Shown: piece by piece, positions 50,420 to 61,559 of the stretch
How the letters are laid out: each line of letters begins with the position of its first letter
Position numbering within the stretch: position 1 is the stretch's first letter
NCBI GenBank assembly: GCA_036365455.1
Contig: JAWQUS010000002.1
Span: forward strand, 3,162,001-3,226,000
Direction: 5' to 3'
Origin: Macrosoma leucophasiata
Taxonomy: Eukaryota; Arthropoda; Insecta; Lepidoptera; Hedylidae
DNA: 64,000 nucleotides
Notes under the pieces: generated by a model
Databases searched by the model: none
What the model was told of the DNA's origin: nothing
The model's input: the letters and a program-made list of their open reading frames with translations, nothing else
Position numbers and translations under genes: made by a program

Positions 50420-50827
50420 GTTTTTTTTTTATGTAATTCAAGTGGTAAGCAAGTATGCAGTTCACATTGATGTTAAGTGATGACTGCAGCCTATACGTAT
50501 AACTTGGAACACCCACGATTCGCCTATTACGTTTTTGGCCCATGTAACAGGTGGCGAGCCTGTTGACATTTCCGGGTACATTACCAAACTCCGAGGTACT
50601 GGGAAACTTTCAGAGACACCCACACAAAGACCAAAGTCAAAATGCAGATGCGTTACCACTCCTGAGGCCTAAGGTGTTATGCCTCTGTGCCAGTAATTAC
50701 AGGGCCATAAATTACCACATGACCGGAACACGATAGTGCTGAACACTACCATTTAGCGGCAAGTATATTAGATAATCCGGTGGTGCCTATGCCCGCGAGC
50801 TCCGTCACTGGAGCTCTATCACCAGTA
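50420..50827 (-). repeat. SINE-A copy containing a SINE-B fragment
   Basis: The T-run and TATGCAGTTCACATTGATGT run to GCCTATA at ~50,495. The SINE-A order resumes with AGACACCCACACAAAGACC at ~50,613 and ends GGAGCTCTATCACCAGT. Confidence 0.88.
50505..50612 (-). repeat. SINE-B internal fragment inside SINE-A
   Basis: ACACCCACGATTCGCCTATT, GGCCCATGTAACAGGTGGCG and GAGGTACTGGGAAACTTTCA are 108 bp from the middle of SINE-B, without head or tail. It is flush with the SINE-A interruption, which suggests recombination or gene conversion rather than retroposition. Confidence 0.75.
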
Positions 50828-51624
50828 ATTATTAGTATTATAGACATTGCAGCGTGTCAAATAAATGTTTCCTTGTTGTGTTTCTCTTTAGATGTCTGTT
50901 AATAATCTGCAGTATTCATCTACTATATAAGCTACATGTCTGCTGTAAGCTACATATGTGGACGGTGGGGTCGTCACGATCTTAAAGTATCAAGTCGCAA
51001 GCGCAGACCTACAATAAAATCGTAATCAAACTGAGAAAAGTTTTAACTTATTGACACAGTTCACGAGTTCACAGACTGGAACGAAAATAAGAAACTTTGT
51101 ATTTCAGCAAATTACAGTATAAAGGTACCTTGAATCTAACTTTGAAATAAGGAAACCTTTAAAAGTACCTAACAGTGTACCTACCTAACATTAATTTAAT
51201 TGACAAACTTAGTTCGTCGAATGGCAAGAGAATGTTTGAGTTAATACAACTTCGCGAGTGAAATAAACAAGACTTACGAGATCGCAGCGAAACAAAAACT
51301 TTTCATGTTAGTACTAGTAGCAAGCAACAGCATTTTGTAATTAGAATGACAAACAGACATGTAGCTTATATATTAGACGAATACTACCAATACCAACGTT
51401 TTGTACACTATGAATTCGACAAATATATAATTCCGCAAATGTATAATTTCTCAACTCAACGATTCGTATGCTATTTATTTCGCAAACATTTGATTACGTA
51501 AATGTATAAGATAATGATTTATATCTACTGTCAGCAAAAAACAAATACCTAACACCCTTCGACCTAAACCTGACTACGACGTAAAATTTGAGAATATTTT
51601 TTCAACTACGAGTATATATACACT
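50828..51624. other. Unassigned AT-rich DNA
   Basis: No gene or repeat was recognised. Confidence 0.4.
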
Positions 51625-51922
51625 AATATTATAAAGAGGAAAACTTTGTTTGTTTGCTTGTATTGAATAACCTCAAAAACTACTGGACCGGTTTTAAAAA
51701 TTCTTTCACTATTCAAAAGTTACATTATCCACGGGTCACAGGCTATATTTTATTTTGTAAAAAAACAACCATAAAAGTTTTATTTTTGCGTACCTACCCT
51801 GCCTAAACTATAAAAGATATCCAGGAAGGCTTAAGGCTATATCCACAATCATCACGCTAAGACAAATAGGAGAGGGTAGGTAACATTAGACCCGCGCGAA
51901 GCCGGGGCGGGCCGCTAGTTAT
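51625..51922 (+). repeat. Interspersed repeat (full-length form of the 28.3-kb type)
   Basis: CTAATATTATAAAGAGGAAA, CCTCAAAAACTACTGGACCG, CACGGGTCACAGGCTATATT and the end GCGCGAAGCCGGGGCGGGCC, GCTAGTT are in order. Related to R5 in plan: ATTATAAA start and GCTAGT end. Confidence 0.65.
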
Positions 51923-52169
51923 TTGTGAAGTGATGAGTTATGACATGAATAGTTTTGTAATAATCTGTTTGCCAAGTGAATAATTTTTTGTAGTGATGCA
52001 GTTGTGGAAAGTTGATATGTGAAACGAAATCGAGAAAGGCCTTGCGAAAGGTTGGTTTGGTAATGAAGAGTTTTGAAACGTTTGTCGGTAAAACGAACGA
52101 GTACCATAAAACAAGCATTCGATTTATTATTATTAGTAGTTATCGTTATACCTGGTTGTGTCTCATTTG

Positions 52170-52400
52170 GAGGGAAAATGCCATAATCGTCACGCTTGGC
52201 ATGCGGGTTGGCAATCGCAGTGGCGGCAATTTTACGCGGGACGCTGCTGCCCATCCCACGTACTTGTACCGCCCTGGTTTGACCGCCATTGTTCGGTGGA
52301 CTGACTGCACTAGCGGAAGAATTCCTCTCCACCAGAAGGGAATTCTTGTGCTAGTGGGCGATGGGGTCGTCATATCCCAACGCCGACCGGAAAGCGAAGC
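52170..52400 (+). repeat. Interspersed repeat R9
   Basis: GCCATAATCGTCACGCTTGG, GCAATCGCAGTGGCGGCAAT, GGTTTGACCGCCATTGTTCG and GGAAGAATTCCTCTCCACCA recur at 62,635-62,800 and, worn, at 23,850-24,060. The overlapping long frames on both strands come from its GC-rich composition. Confidence 0.7.
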
Positions 52401-52556
52401 GTAGGCAGGCCTCCCACAATATGGACCGACGACCTGGTGAAGGTCGCGGGCAATCGCTGGATGAGGGCGGCCCAGGACCGTTCGTTGTGGCATTCTTTGG
52501 GGGAGGCCTTTGTTCAGCAGTGGACGTATTTTGGCTGAAATGATGATGATGATCGT
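52395..52556 (+). repeat. RTE-type LINE ORF end with (GAT)n tail
   Basis: The plus strand encodes NMDRRPGE or, in the ORF frame, WTDDLVKVAGNRWMRAAQDR followed by SLWHSLGEAFVQQWTYFG-stop. It then runs into ATGATGATGATCG. It is the best preserved example here of the C-terminus typical of insect RTE-type LINE polyproteins. Confidence 0.8.
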
Positions 52557-52604
52557 TATACCCACTGTAATCTGTATCAGCATTAAAGAATAGTATATTC
52601 CAAT

Positions 52605-52895
52605 TTCAGAAAAAAAAAAAACGTATGCTTCCATGGTTCGGGCATGTAAAAAGAATATCGAATGAATTAATGAGTAAATAGATATACAATGCGAATGTGG
52701 ATGGTTGCAGACCAGGAAGATCAAGACTGACGTACCTTGACAAAATAGGTCGAGTACTGTTTGAAGGTGGGGTCAAGAGCCTTAGGAATCGGCGTACATG
52801 TATGAACAGAATTTTATTATAAATGTATAAGAAGCACGGGAGGTGTGTCAGGATATCTGACGCTTTACACTCTCTGCCTACCCCAGGGATACTCA
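52605..52895 (+). repeat. LINE-R C-terminal fragment
   Basis: An A-run, then CGTATGCTTCCATGGTTCGG, AAAAGAATATCGAATGAATT, GGTGGGGTCAAGAGCCTTAG, GTGTCAGGATATCTGACGCT. The frame is broken by many indels. Confidence 0.75.
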
Positions 52896-53243
52896 AGGTA
52901 GGCAGAAGGATTCCGACGGACTTGGCTCAATTTCAAACAAGATAAGCGGGGTAAATTAATTTGTAAAGTTTGATATATTACGTATACTAAATTATGTGGC
53001 ATGAAAACATACGAACAGAAATAACGTTTCTTAACGTCATAATGAAACTTTTTGTATTTATCGTTTATTCTGTCGTTATTGACATGTTTAACATTGTATT
53101 ATATAATTTGCCTACACACTTGCCTTTGCAATTATTTCAAAGCCTAAACTAATACACATTATACACTAACCGTTTGACCAGGGATCTCAGCGTAGTAATA
53201 ATGGTGTACTACTACTAGAGTAATGAGGTCCCTGAAAAAAGTT
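52896..53243. other. Unassigned AT-rich DNA
   Basis: No gene was recognised. 53,175-53,235 (GACCAGGGATCTCAGCGTAG, TACTACTAGAGTAATGAGGT) looks like a worn SINE-B head. Confidence 0.4.
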
Positions 53244-53245
53244 AT

Positions 53246-53420
53246 ACTGGTGGTAGAGCTCGAGTAACGGATACCGCATTACGTAATCTTGCCTCTAAAT
53301 GGTAGTGTCCAGTACTATCGTATTTCGGTCAGAAAGTAATGTATATACGGCCCAATGATATCCAAAGCACAAAAATATAACCTCAGTAGTGGCAACGCAT
53401 CGACATAGAAATCTCTGAGT
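53246..53420 (+). repeat. SINE-A, degenerate
   Basis: ACTGGTGGTAGAGCTCGAGT, GGTAGTGTCCAGTACTATCG and GTGGCAACGCATCGACAT are recognisable. The tail is lost. Confidence 0.75.
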
Positions 53421-53875
53421 TTTATTGTAATACAGTATTCATTTACCATTAATGTCCTCTTCTTCTTGTGTCAGCGGCTCGACTTAAATTTTATCGGCCT
53501 AATATTTCATCACAATTATTGCTGCGTCGTTCGCACCATTAACGTGAACTTTACGCTTATATACAACTTACATAATATAAAAAAGAGCAAAAATAAACGC
53601 TGCGTCTCAAAATGAAATTCTAACCCGTATGTTTCCTAACAGTAAACGTCCAAATGCATTTTTAATTCGCGTCGCAGAGCTCCCACTGCAAAAACGCTCC
53701 ACAAAATTATTAATGCGGCCTGGCAAGAAATTACTTTCACAGAATATCTTTAGATTGCCGCTAAAGTTGCGGTTCATTAGTGACTTTGACTTTGAATTCA
53801 CTTTGAATGTGAAAATCGGACGAGATACGTAGGTATTACCGTAACATAACCAAAGAATTTTCTACGACCGCATTA
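53421..53875. other. Unassigned DNA
   Basis: No gene was recognised. The opposing 64- and 67-codon frames at 53.6-53.8 kb lack family features. Confidence 0.4.
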
Positions 53876-53884
53876 ACATGTTTG

Positions 53885-54240
53885 GCGAGCAAGCATGCAG
53901 TTCACATTGTTGTTAAGAGATGACTGCAGCCTATATTTTATTTATTTATTTATTCTTTTATGCACAGGCGTTATCTACCAGTCAACCTTTGGGTAGTGAG
54001 GATATCGACGAAGTAGGTGCAGCAATCGTACAAAGAGCGAAAATATGAGTGACAACTATATATAGCCTGCAGATGCGTTACCACTCCTGAGGCCTTAGGT
54101 GTTATGCCTCTGTGCCGTACATTACCATCTGACCGGAACACGATAGTGCTGAACACTACCATTTAACAGCCAAATTAAATATCAGGTAATGCGGTGGTGC
54201 CTACGCCCGCTAGCCCCGTCACTGGAACTCTACCACCAGT
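53885..54240 (-). repeat. SINE-A copy interrupted by a LINE tail
   Basis: GCATGCAGTTCACATTGTTG to GCAGCCTAT at 53,935 and GCAGATGCGTTACCACTCCT (54,069) to GGAACTCTACCACCAGT are the two parts. Confidence 0.82.
53936..54066 (-). repeat. LINE 3' tail inside SINE-A
   Basis: TTTATTTATTTATTCTTTTA (an AAATA-type tail read backwards), then GCACAGGCGTTATCTACCAG and TCAACCTTTGGGTAGTGAGG. The same end is seen at 56,030-56,125. Confidence 0.7.
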
Positions 54241-54439
54241 AAAGTATTTATAGTTACAGAATGATGTTTTCTGTCGGCTGTCATAAGGCTGAGGCATCAG
54301 GATGTGTCAACAGTGCGGTGTAGTGCCACGCCACCGTTAATTCAAGCCACAGGGCACCGCAGCAGAACGCTGTTTAAATTTTTAAGCAGATGATTAACGC
54401 AGTATTTAACACTATTTTTCCTTGTCAGATAACTTTTAA

Positions 54440-54640
54440 CTTATTAAGGCAATGCAATAAATGTGAAGAAAAGATTTGAGAAATCGGGCAGGACTTCGGT
54501 AGCTCAGTTGGAAGAGCGGCTGGACTAGATTCCCAGTGGCCGCGAGATCCGGTCTCGCCTGAAGTCATTTTTTTCTTTCATTTTCACTAGCATATGTTAT
54601 TGCGAAATAATATAAAAACAATTACAAAGGTATTTTTGAT
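54440..54640 (+). repeat. tRNA-Tyr-like repeat, copy 3
   Basis: The unit at 54,493-54,566 reads ACTTCGGTAGCTCAGTTGGA, AGAGCGGCTGGACTAGATTC and GCGAGATCCGGTCTCGCC. The T-loop is mutated (GATCCGG for GTTCGAG). The flanks AATGTGAAGAAAAGATTTGA and TATTGCGAAATAATATAAAA match the other copies. Confidence 0.65.
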
Positions 54641-56025
54641 CAAAAGTAGTAGGTACATGAACTTACAACAAATTTTAACAGTACGATCATTGGCCGTGAT
54701 TGTAAGCGTATTATTTATTATTATTTTTTATTTACTTTCCCAATAAAATAACAACAATGAAATGCAGGCGGGCAAAGCCACAAGCAAAAGTAGTTAAATA
54801 AAATTGAGAGAACTCAAAATACTCGAGTTTTACAATTCCATTTACAACCGCACCCGTCTAACTTTGTTTTAAATTTAAATCGTAAAGAATACTCAAAATG
54901 GCGCTTTTCTTAAAGTTTACTCGTAGTCGTAAAGACATTGCCTCTGAGCGCCTCTGAGTAACTTGGCAACCGCATAATATGGTGAATAAAACAATATTAT
55001 CCCTGTGGCAAAATTACAGTACATAAATTTGAAGACACTATACCACTGCATTAATAATAATAATTCATTTTTTTTCAGATAATTCAAAATCCATTGTTTG
55101 TTAGTAACATACTTAAAACTATATTAGTAGTGATCGAGGATTCAATTTAGTACATATTCATAGTTGTCTTAGAAAATTAAGTATATGCAATAGAATTACA
55201 GAAAACATCCATTTGTCAAAGGTTAACACAATAATGATATGTTTAAATTGTTTTTTTTTTTCTCTTTTTGTTTCCTTCCTAATATAGAAGTTATAAGTTT
55301 GTCTTATGCCTGTAATAAGCTTGTCTCGCGATTGCACTAAAAAGGATTATTTCTTTCTTTCTTACTGAAATATTATGAAGCTAAGTTAATTATATACCAA
55401 AATGCAAGTGAAATAACTGTTCGAAATAACCACAAGCTAGTAACATGTAGGCACCTATTGTAAGTTCACAAAAGAAAGATACAAAAGATAAATGACTTGA
55501 CAATTCCATTGGTATACCCCAAAATAAAAACAGAACAATAGCGTTGTAATCCGACTTGCACCGCTAGAAATAGAAGGAGTTACACACATTCAGTGTTACC
55601 TTTATTTTGATAGTGGAAATCTACTAATGGCCTTATTACACGGCACGGTATTCAGGGTACGATAGCAAGGGTCAGGGTAGTGTAATAATATTTAGGGAGT
55701 TAGGGCACTAGGGCCCTAATTACACACAGTACAAATATGAACAGTACGGAAACTACGCCTACGTACAAAACGTTCAAAACGGCACACTCGCACAAACATG
55801 CGCATCGACGCTCGAGTAGCATCGCGAGAACCGCTTAGGGGCTTCGTTGATGCGCATGTACTATCTACTCAAACAAAGAAACAAACGTACTTTCATACAT
55901 ACATACATACATATACATTACATATATTACATAATTTCACATTTATAATAGTAGTAAGATAACTATCATGCATAATATATATTCTGTTGAGTGAGTTATG
56001 AGATGCATGATTTAAGCAGAAGTAT
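54641..56025. other. Unassigned AT-rich DNA
   Basis: No gene was recognised. 55,628-55,730 holds GCCTTATTACACGGCACGG and GGGCCCTAATTACAC, which look like the inverted ends of a short (~100 bp) element. (CATA)n lies at 55,895-55,912. Confidence 0.4.
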
Positions 56026-56029
56026 ATAT

Positions 56030-56125
56030 TATTTATTTATTTATTTATTCTTTTGTGCACAAATTGATGTACATAAGGCGTGCTTAATACCTAGTGGTAT
56101 TCTCTACCAGCCAACCTTAGGGCTA
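56030..56125 (-). repeat. LINE 3' end with AAATA tail
   Basis: TTATTTATTTATTTATTCTT, GTGCACAAATTGATGTACAT and TCTACCAGCCAACCTTAGGG are the tail and UTR of a LINE on the minus strand. Confidence 0.7.
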
Positions 56126-56328
56126 AATGAATCTGTCGAAAAGGTGCATTAAACTAGTGCATTAAACGGGGGATGAATGTTGCTCACGTCCGGAGGAGAA
56201 TGCTTTAGATACCATGCACGTGTCCCCTGGGTAGCGCTAAACGAGCAACAACAACACCGGCGATTTGAAGGCATAAACGATACATTATTAATTTGCGCCC
56301 ACAATGTCTCACACGAATATGAAAAGGT

Positions 56329-57834
56329 TTGCTGAAAAACAATCTCCCAAAGGTCCCTTCACAGGGCCAACAGACTAGAGATGTTGGACCATCAGTCCGC
56401 ATCTGCCAATTAAATATTGAAGGAATAAGTAAAGCAAAATGTGACTACTTACAAAGATTAGCTAAGGAACAAAAAATTGACGTTATCTGCATTCAGGTGA
56501 CGCATACCAAAGATGAACAGGACTTGCTCAATAGAGGTAATATATCGGGCTACTCTATTGTCACCGCTACTCACCATCCCAAGCACGGTATAGCTACCTA
56601 CGCCAGATCTGACCTAAAGGAGGTCCAAGTCCTCGAGACGATGGTTAAAAATACAATCCACACATCCATCATCCAGGTACAAGATCTCAAGATCATGAAT
56701 GTCTATAAACCACCTTCGGCATCCTGGCCACGAGAAGTCCTCCCAAATTTACAACATCCAAGTGTATTTTGTGGTGATTTCAACAGTCATCATGTAAATT
56801 GGCGCTACAAACATACTGACTTCAACGGCGCAGCCCTGTCCAATTGGGCGGATATCTCAGACTTGCACCTAATCCTCGACGCCAAAGATAAAGGCACTTT
56901 TGTATCAGTGAGATGGAACCAGGAATACAACTCAGACTTGACTTTCGTTAGCAAAGACTTATTAGACCAGCCACTTCCTACTTCTCGTATGATTCTTCAG
57001 AGTTTCCCTAATAGCCAACATAAACCCATTATTCTGGAAATTGGAATCAGGATTGCACTTACAAGTACCATGAAGTTACCACGATGGAATTTTAAGAAAG
57101 CGAACTGGGAACGCTTCAAAAACAAACTAGACAGTGAGATAGAAACAAAACTTCTCGAACCACAGCCTGAAAATTACAAAAAAATTACGAATCTTGTCAT
57201 TACTACAGCCAAACATACTATTCCCAGAGGCTACAGGAAGGAATATATTCCCGGATGGAATGACAATAGTGAAAGGCTATATAAGGAATATCAAACCTCC
57301 AGAAATCATGAAATTGGTAGTGAACTCCTGAGGACCCTGGACGAAAACAGGAAGAAAAAGTGGACGGAAACCGTGGAGTCTATGGATTTTAAGACCTCCA
57401 GTAGAAAAGCTTGGAGAGTGCTAAATCACCTGACAGGAAAAAGGTCTTGCCAAAAATCTTTCACTGTGCTTCATCCAGATGCCATAGCAAACAGAATGGT
57501 TGAGTTGACCAGAGCAAAACGAGATGCCTGTACTACAAAACGTGTGCGTAAACAACTGACTCAACTCAAACGCAGCTTGCCAGCAAACGACCACCTCACT
57601 CGGCCTTTTACTGTAGCCGAAACAGTAAATGCCATTAAGGACCTTAGTTCTGGTAAAGCTACCGGTACAGATGGGATATATAACGAATTTATCCAAAACA
57701 TGGGTCCTGTAGCCATATGCTGGTTGGCAGCTCTTTTCTCCAATATCATGATTAAAAACCAACTGCTTGCTGATTTCAAATTGTCCAAAGTCATAGCGCT
57801 TTTAAAACCTGGAAAGACTTTACTTAATTACTAG
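56329..57834 (+). pseudogene. LINE endonuclease and RT N-terminus
   Basis: The 501-codon frame includes VRICQLNIEGISKAKCDYLQ (~res 27), CIQVTHTKDEQ (~res 55), VFCGDFNSHHVNWR (~res 146), SDLTFVSKDL (~res 208) and NSQHKPIILEIGI (~res 228). In related nucleases the second motif is QETH, so the catalytic Glu is a Val here. RT starts with KDLSSGKATGTDGIYNEFIQ and reaches KVIALLKPGKT before a stop at 57,832. Fingers, palm and the catalytic FADD motif are missing. Confidence 0.85.
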
Positions 57835-57835
57835 A

Positions 57836-58559
57836 AAAAGTCTTGACTTCAGATCTTGACACCCTATCCTGTTTCTTCTCGACCTGGAGACTCATGTCCA
57901 GTAGCAGCAAAACAGAGGTTTCTTGTTTCCACATTAACAACAAGTTAGCGGATTACCAACCTTCAGTAAAATTTCAAGGCGAGGATATTCCATACAATGC
58001 TTACCCAAGATACCTTGGCATTGTCCTGGACAGGTCTCTTACCTACAAGAAGCACCTCACTAAAACTTCCTCGAAAATAGCTACACGCAACAACACCCTA
58101 CACAAGTTGAGCGGTACTTCCTGGGGTGCATCTGTCGACGTTCTCTGGACGACGGCGATTAGCCTTGTGTATTCGGTAGCAGAATATTGTGCACCTGTCT
58201 GGTGCGATAGCGCACACGTACACAAAGTCGATTCCGGGCTGAATGATGCGATGAGGTGTGTTTCCGGTGTGTTAAAATCTACACCAACTCACTGGCTACC
58301 TGTTTTGAGCCATATTGCTCCACCCCACCTGCGGAGAAAACGGGCATTACTCAGAGAGGCGAAAAAGATAGCCATCCACTCGGAATTACCAGGCCATCTA
58401 GAGTTTACTACACCATCACCTCAGAGGCTCAGGTCCCGTCGTCCAACAAGCGTAACCGCAAAAAATCTACTAGCGGAGAGCTTTAACCTAGAGCAGTCTT
58501 GGAATAACGAGTGGTTGAGAGCAACTGCGGGGCATCGTGTCACCTTCCAAGACCCTTTT
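57836..58559 (+). pseudogene. LINE RT C-terminal part after deletion
   Basis: SDLDTLSCFFSTWRLMSSSS then KTEVSCFHINNKLADYQPS is the segment that normally lies just downstream of the RT catalytic core. It is followed by RYLGIVLDRSLTYKKHL, LVYSVAEYCAPVWCDSAH, THWLPVLSHIAPPHLRRKRA and ESFNLEQSWNNEWL. It ends by running into SINE-A at VTFQDP. Apart from the SINE the frame is open, so the deletion removed the core cleanly. Confidence 0.85.
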
Positions 58560-58832
58560 TTTATGTAATTGAAGTGGCAAACAAGCATGCAGTTCACATT
58601 GATGTTAAGTGATGACTACAGCCTATAGACACCCACACAAAGACCAAGGTCAAAATGCAAATGCGTTACCACTCCTGAGGCCTAAGGTGTTATGCCTCTG
58701 TGCCGGAAATTACATCGCCGTACATTACCACCTGACCGGAACACGATAGTGCTGAACACTACCATTTAGCGGCAAGTAAATCAGGTAATCCGGTGGTGCC
58801 TACGCTCGCGAGCTCCGTCACTGGAGCTCTAA
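58556..58832 (-). repeat. SINE-A inserted in the second LINE
   Basis: The T-run TTTTTTTATGTAATTGAAGT to GGAGCTCT is full length except for the last bases of the head, which are replaced by A9CCCC. The LINE ORF continues right after it. Confidence 0.88.
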
Positions 58833-58833
58833 A

Positions 58834-59131
58834 AAAAAACCCCCTACAAACAAACCGAAAGGATTCTCTCTCCCAAGGAGAGACTGGTGCCGCCTCAACA
58901 GAATCCGGACGGGGCACGGTAGATGCGATTTTATAAAGCATAAATGGGGTTGGAGGGATTCCCCCACTATGTGACTGCGACCTTCTATGTGACTGCGACC
59001 TTGAAGATCAAACGGTGCAGCACATCGTAGAACGGTGTCTAAGACGTCGGTATCAGGGTGACCCAATGGACCTCTTCGACCTCAAACCCGAAGCTATGGA
59101 CTGGTTGCACAACCTGGATGTGGAGTTATAA
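58834..59131 (+). pseudogene. LINE ORF2 C-terminus after the SINE
   Basis: In shifting frames NKPKGFSLPRRDWCRLNR, a GRCDF-stop-SINGVG stretch, CDCDLEDQTVQHIVERCLRR and FDLKPEAMDWLHNLDVEL-stop (59,129-59,131) are seen. The zinc-knuckle-like CDC...H...C is kept. CTATGTGACTGCGACCTT is duplicated in tandem at ~58,967-59,003. Confidence 0.8.
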
Positions 59132-59225
59132 TTTATTAATTATTAATTTACGTTTTAGGTTATTGAAAAATTGTTAAATGCCTTTATCCTGTAAAACGCC
59201 ATACGATTAAATAAATAATTAAACT

Positions 59226-59797
59226 AGTGATGAAAAAATGAATTGAAAAAGAAGAGATTATCAAGAAGATAATATTATGTATGTGTACACACGGCAGTGA
59301 CGATAAACACGATGAAGTTAAATTTATTGTATTTCTAAATATAAGGTTGGAAAATATGCAGCGCAAATCTCAATTACCTTGGCGATAAAAACGAAATCGT
59401 ACATTTTACAGCAAGTGTACAAATTGACCAGTTTACAATTTCCAAGAACGGCGCGGAGGTAATGACCTATACGGGTGAACTTCTATCCAGGTCGGCGATT
59501 GTCGGCCGACTTGGATACTTATGATTTATGAGAGCCTTTTTTTTGTTATAAATCGTTTTTTTGTATGAATAATTTGTAAAACAGACACGTGCGAGATATT
59601 TTTTTTCGTGATATTTAATGGTAAATGCGTATTTACCTTTTTTTCAGTTTCTAACATTAGTTATCCTAATAACTTCCGAGTACAAATTGTAAGTAATATT
59701 ATTCGATATATTTAAGGCGACTTTAGGACAAAAATCGGTCAAGAGCGTGTAGGGTTCCGTAGTTACAGAGTAAGAAATGTAATGATTTGATTTGTTT
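59226..59797. other. Unassigned DNA
   Basis: No gene is recognised. 59,491-59,530 has GGTCGGCGATTGTCGGCCGA followed by CTTGGATACTTATGATTTAT, related to the decamer array at 60.6 kb. Confidence 0.5.
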
Positions 59798-60084
59798 CTG
59801 GTGGTAGAGCTTCAGTGACGGAGCTCGCGGGCGTGGAACCACCGCATTACCTAATATACTTGCCGCTAAATGGTAGTGTTCAGCACTATCGTGTTCCGGT
59901 CAGGTGGTAATGTACGGCCCTGTAATTTCCGGCACAGAGGCATAACACCTTAGGCCTCAGGAGTGGTAACGCATCTGCATTTTGACCTTGGTCTTCATGT
60001 GGGTGTCTATAGGCTGCAGTCATCACTTAACATCAATGTGAACTGCATGCTTGTTTGCCACGCCAATTATTAAAAAAAAAAAAA
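59797..60084 (+). repeat. SINE-A copy
   Basis: CTGGTGGTAGAGCTTCAGTG to CCACGCCAATTATTA13. It is nearly full length and has a pure A tail. Confidence 0.9.
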
Positions 60085-60328
60085 TCGAAAAAGAAAAATT
60101 AGTTGTTCGAAATTTTCGAGTAAAATAGGTACATTTGGTCGAATATTACTCGCAAACTTGTAATTCCAACTATTCAATTACAACGAAAATTCCAATAACA
60201 ACAAACTTGATAGTTTTCCTTTTAGTTTCATTATATGTATATAGCTACTATTGCCGTAAAGTTTGAATTTCTAACAACTACCGTTTAGTTGGGAGTACGG
60301 GAGAACTATATTTAAACAAGTTGGGGAT

Positions 60329-60621
60329 TTTTTTTTTTTTTTTAATATAATGGAAGTGGTAATCATGCATGCAGTTCCCATTAATGTTAAGTGATGACTG
60401 CAGCCTATAGACACCCACACAAAGACCAAGGTCAAAATGCAGATGCGTTACCACTCCTGAGGCCTAAGGTCTTATGCCTCTGTGCCGGAAATTACAGGGC
60501 CGTACATTACCACCTGACCGGAACACGATAGTGTTGAACACTACCATTTAGCGGCAAGTATATTAGGTAATGCGGTGGTGCCTACGCCCGCGAGCTCCGT
60601 CACTGGAGCTCTACCACCAGT
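60329..60621 (-). repeat. SINE-A copy, young subfamily
   Basis: T17 then AATATAATGGAAGTGGTAAT to GGAGCTCTACCACCAGT. It shares AAGGTCTTATGCC and GTGTTGAACAC with 20.5 and 63.4 kb. Confidence 0.92.
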
Positions 60622-60672
60622 AAGTGGCGATTGTCGGCGATTGTCGGCGATTGTCGGCGATTGTCGGCTGAC
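60622..60672 (+). repeat. Decamer tandem array (GGCGATTGTC)4
   Basis: GGCGATTGTC is repeated four times in perfect register from ~60,626, followed by GGCTGACTTGATTAGTTATG. A single-unit relative lies at 59,494, beyond an intervening pair of SINE-A copies. Confidence 0.93.
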
Positions 60673-61039
60673 TTGATTAGTTATGATGTACGAGGTCTCA
60701 GGGTTTTGTGAGAGCTTTGTTATGTTCGAAAGAGTTATTCTTTGTGTATAGTACTGTATAGTATAGTGTTGGATAAGTGATCAATCTGAGACGGAAGAAA
60801 TCTGCGAACGATCAACAACTTGTTTGTGTTGGTTCAATTATAAAGCAGGTTGCTGAAGGTCGAGAAAGTCATTTGTTTCTACATTTTAATACTCTATAAT
60901 ACTTAGTTCAAAATGTTGTCAATCTGGATAATACAATTACATTTAAATCATTATTTTATCAAAGAAACACTGAAAAGAAAATTATGTAATATTATGTAAC
61001 CACCTACCGCAATATCTGGCACAGACGCATAACAACTAA

Positions 61040-61218
61040 TTTTTCTTATCAAACCTTGAAGTACTGGGAAATTCCCAGAACAAAGGGAAAAAGCCCTATA
61101 GAACTAAAGATAAAGTACTTTACACCATTATCTCTGATAGCACCCTACCCGGGAATCGAACCCAGGACCTCCGCGTAGTAGTAGAGGCCTGCTTCCACTA
61201 GGCTACTGAGGCAGTTAT
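61040..61218 (-). repeat. SINE-B, head half
   Basis: TTGAAGTACTGGGAAATTCC, CCATTATCTCTGATAGCACC, CCCGGGAATCGAACCCAGGA and GGCTACTGAGGCAGT show the 5' half on the minus strand. Confidence 0.82.
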
Positions 61219-61439
61219 ATAAAATTAGATTATGTGATAATTAACTTTGTAACAATGAAAAGACAATAAACATTGTTCGTTGCAACACCTCAGAAGTGTG
61301 CAGATCGTACCTCGATAATATAGAACAAAAAGCTGTTGAGGCTTGATTTATGTGAGTTGCTTTTGTTTGGGGACACTTAATGTTGATTTATATTTCACTT
61401 GAATATTGTTATTTGTATTTTGTTTCGTTTTTTTAAGAA

Positions 61440-61505
61440 ATCTTTTCTTTAAAATAAAATATATTTCACAAGCATGTGTTAATGCGAAATAATATAAAAA
61501 CAATT
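61440..61505 (+). repeat. Detached 3' flank of the tRNA-Tyr-like repeat
   Basis: TTTAAAATAAAATATATTTC and ACAAGCATGTGTTAATGCGA with AATAATATAAAAACAATT are nearly identical to 283-345, which lie 3' of the first tRNA-like unit. Here the segment lies 5' of the next unit. Confidence 0.7.
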
Positions 61506-61559
61506 ATTAAGGGTAAAAGCGACTTCTTTACGATATTCAATAAACTGAAAAGTCTATTA

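Larger units (their letters stand above)
56160..59225 (+). mobile_element. Second LINE, internally deleted, with SINE-A insertion
   Basis: An endonuclease, the first RT block, a gap where the RT core should be, the C-terminal domain and a TTAAATAAATAATTAA tail lie in order on the plus strand. Family differs from the LINE at 10.2-13.5 kb. The left boundary is approximate and ORF1 was not recognised. Confidence 0.85.

Noticed and set aside
52012..52724. Overlapping long frames on both strands (up to 192 codons)
   Set aside because: They lie in repeat R9 and the LINE ORF end; only the LINE C-terminal frame matches a known protein family.
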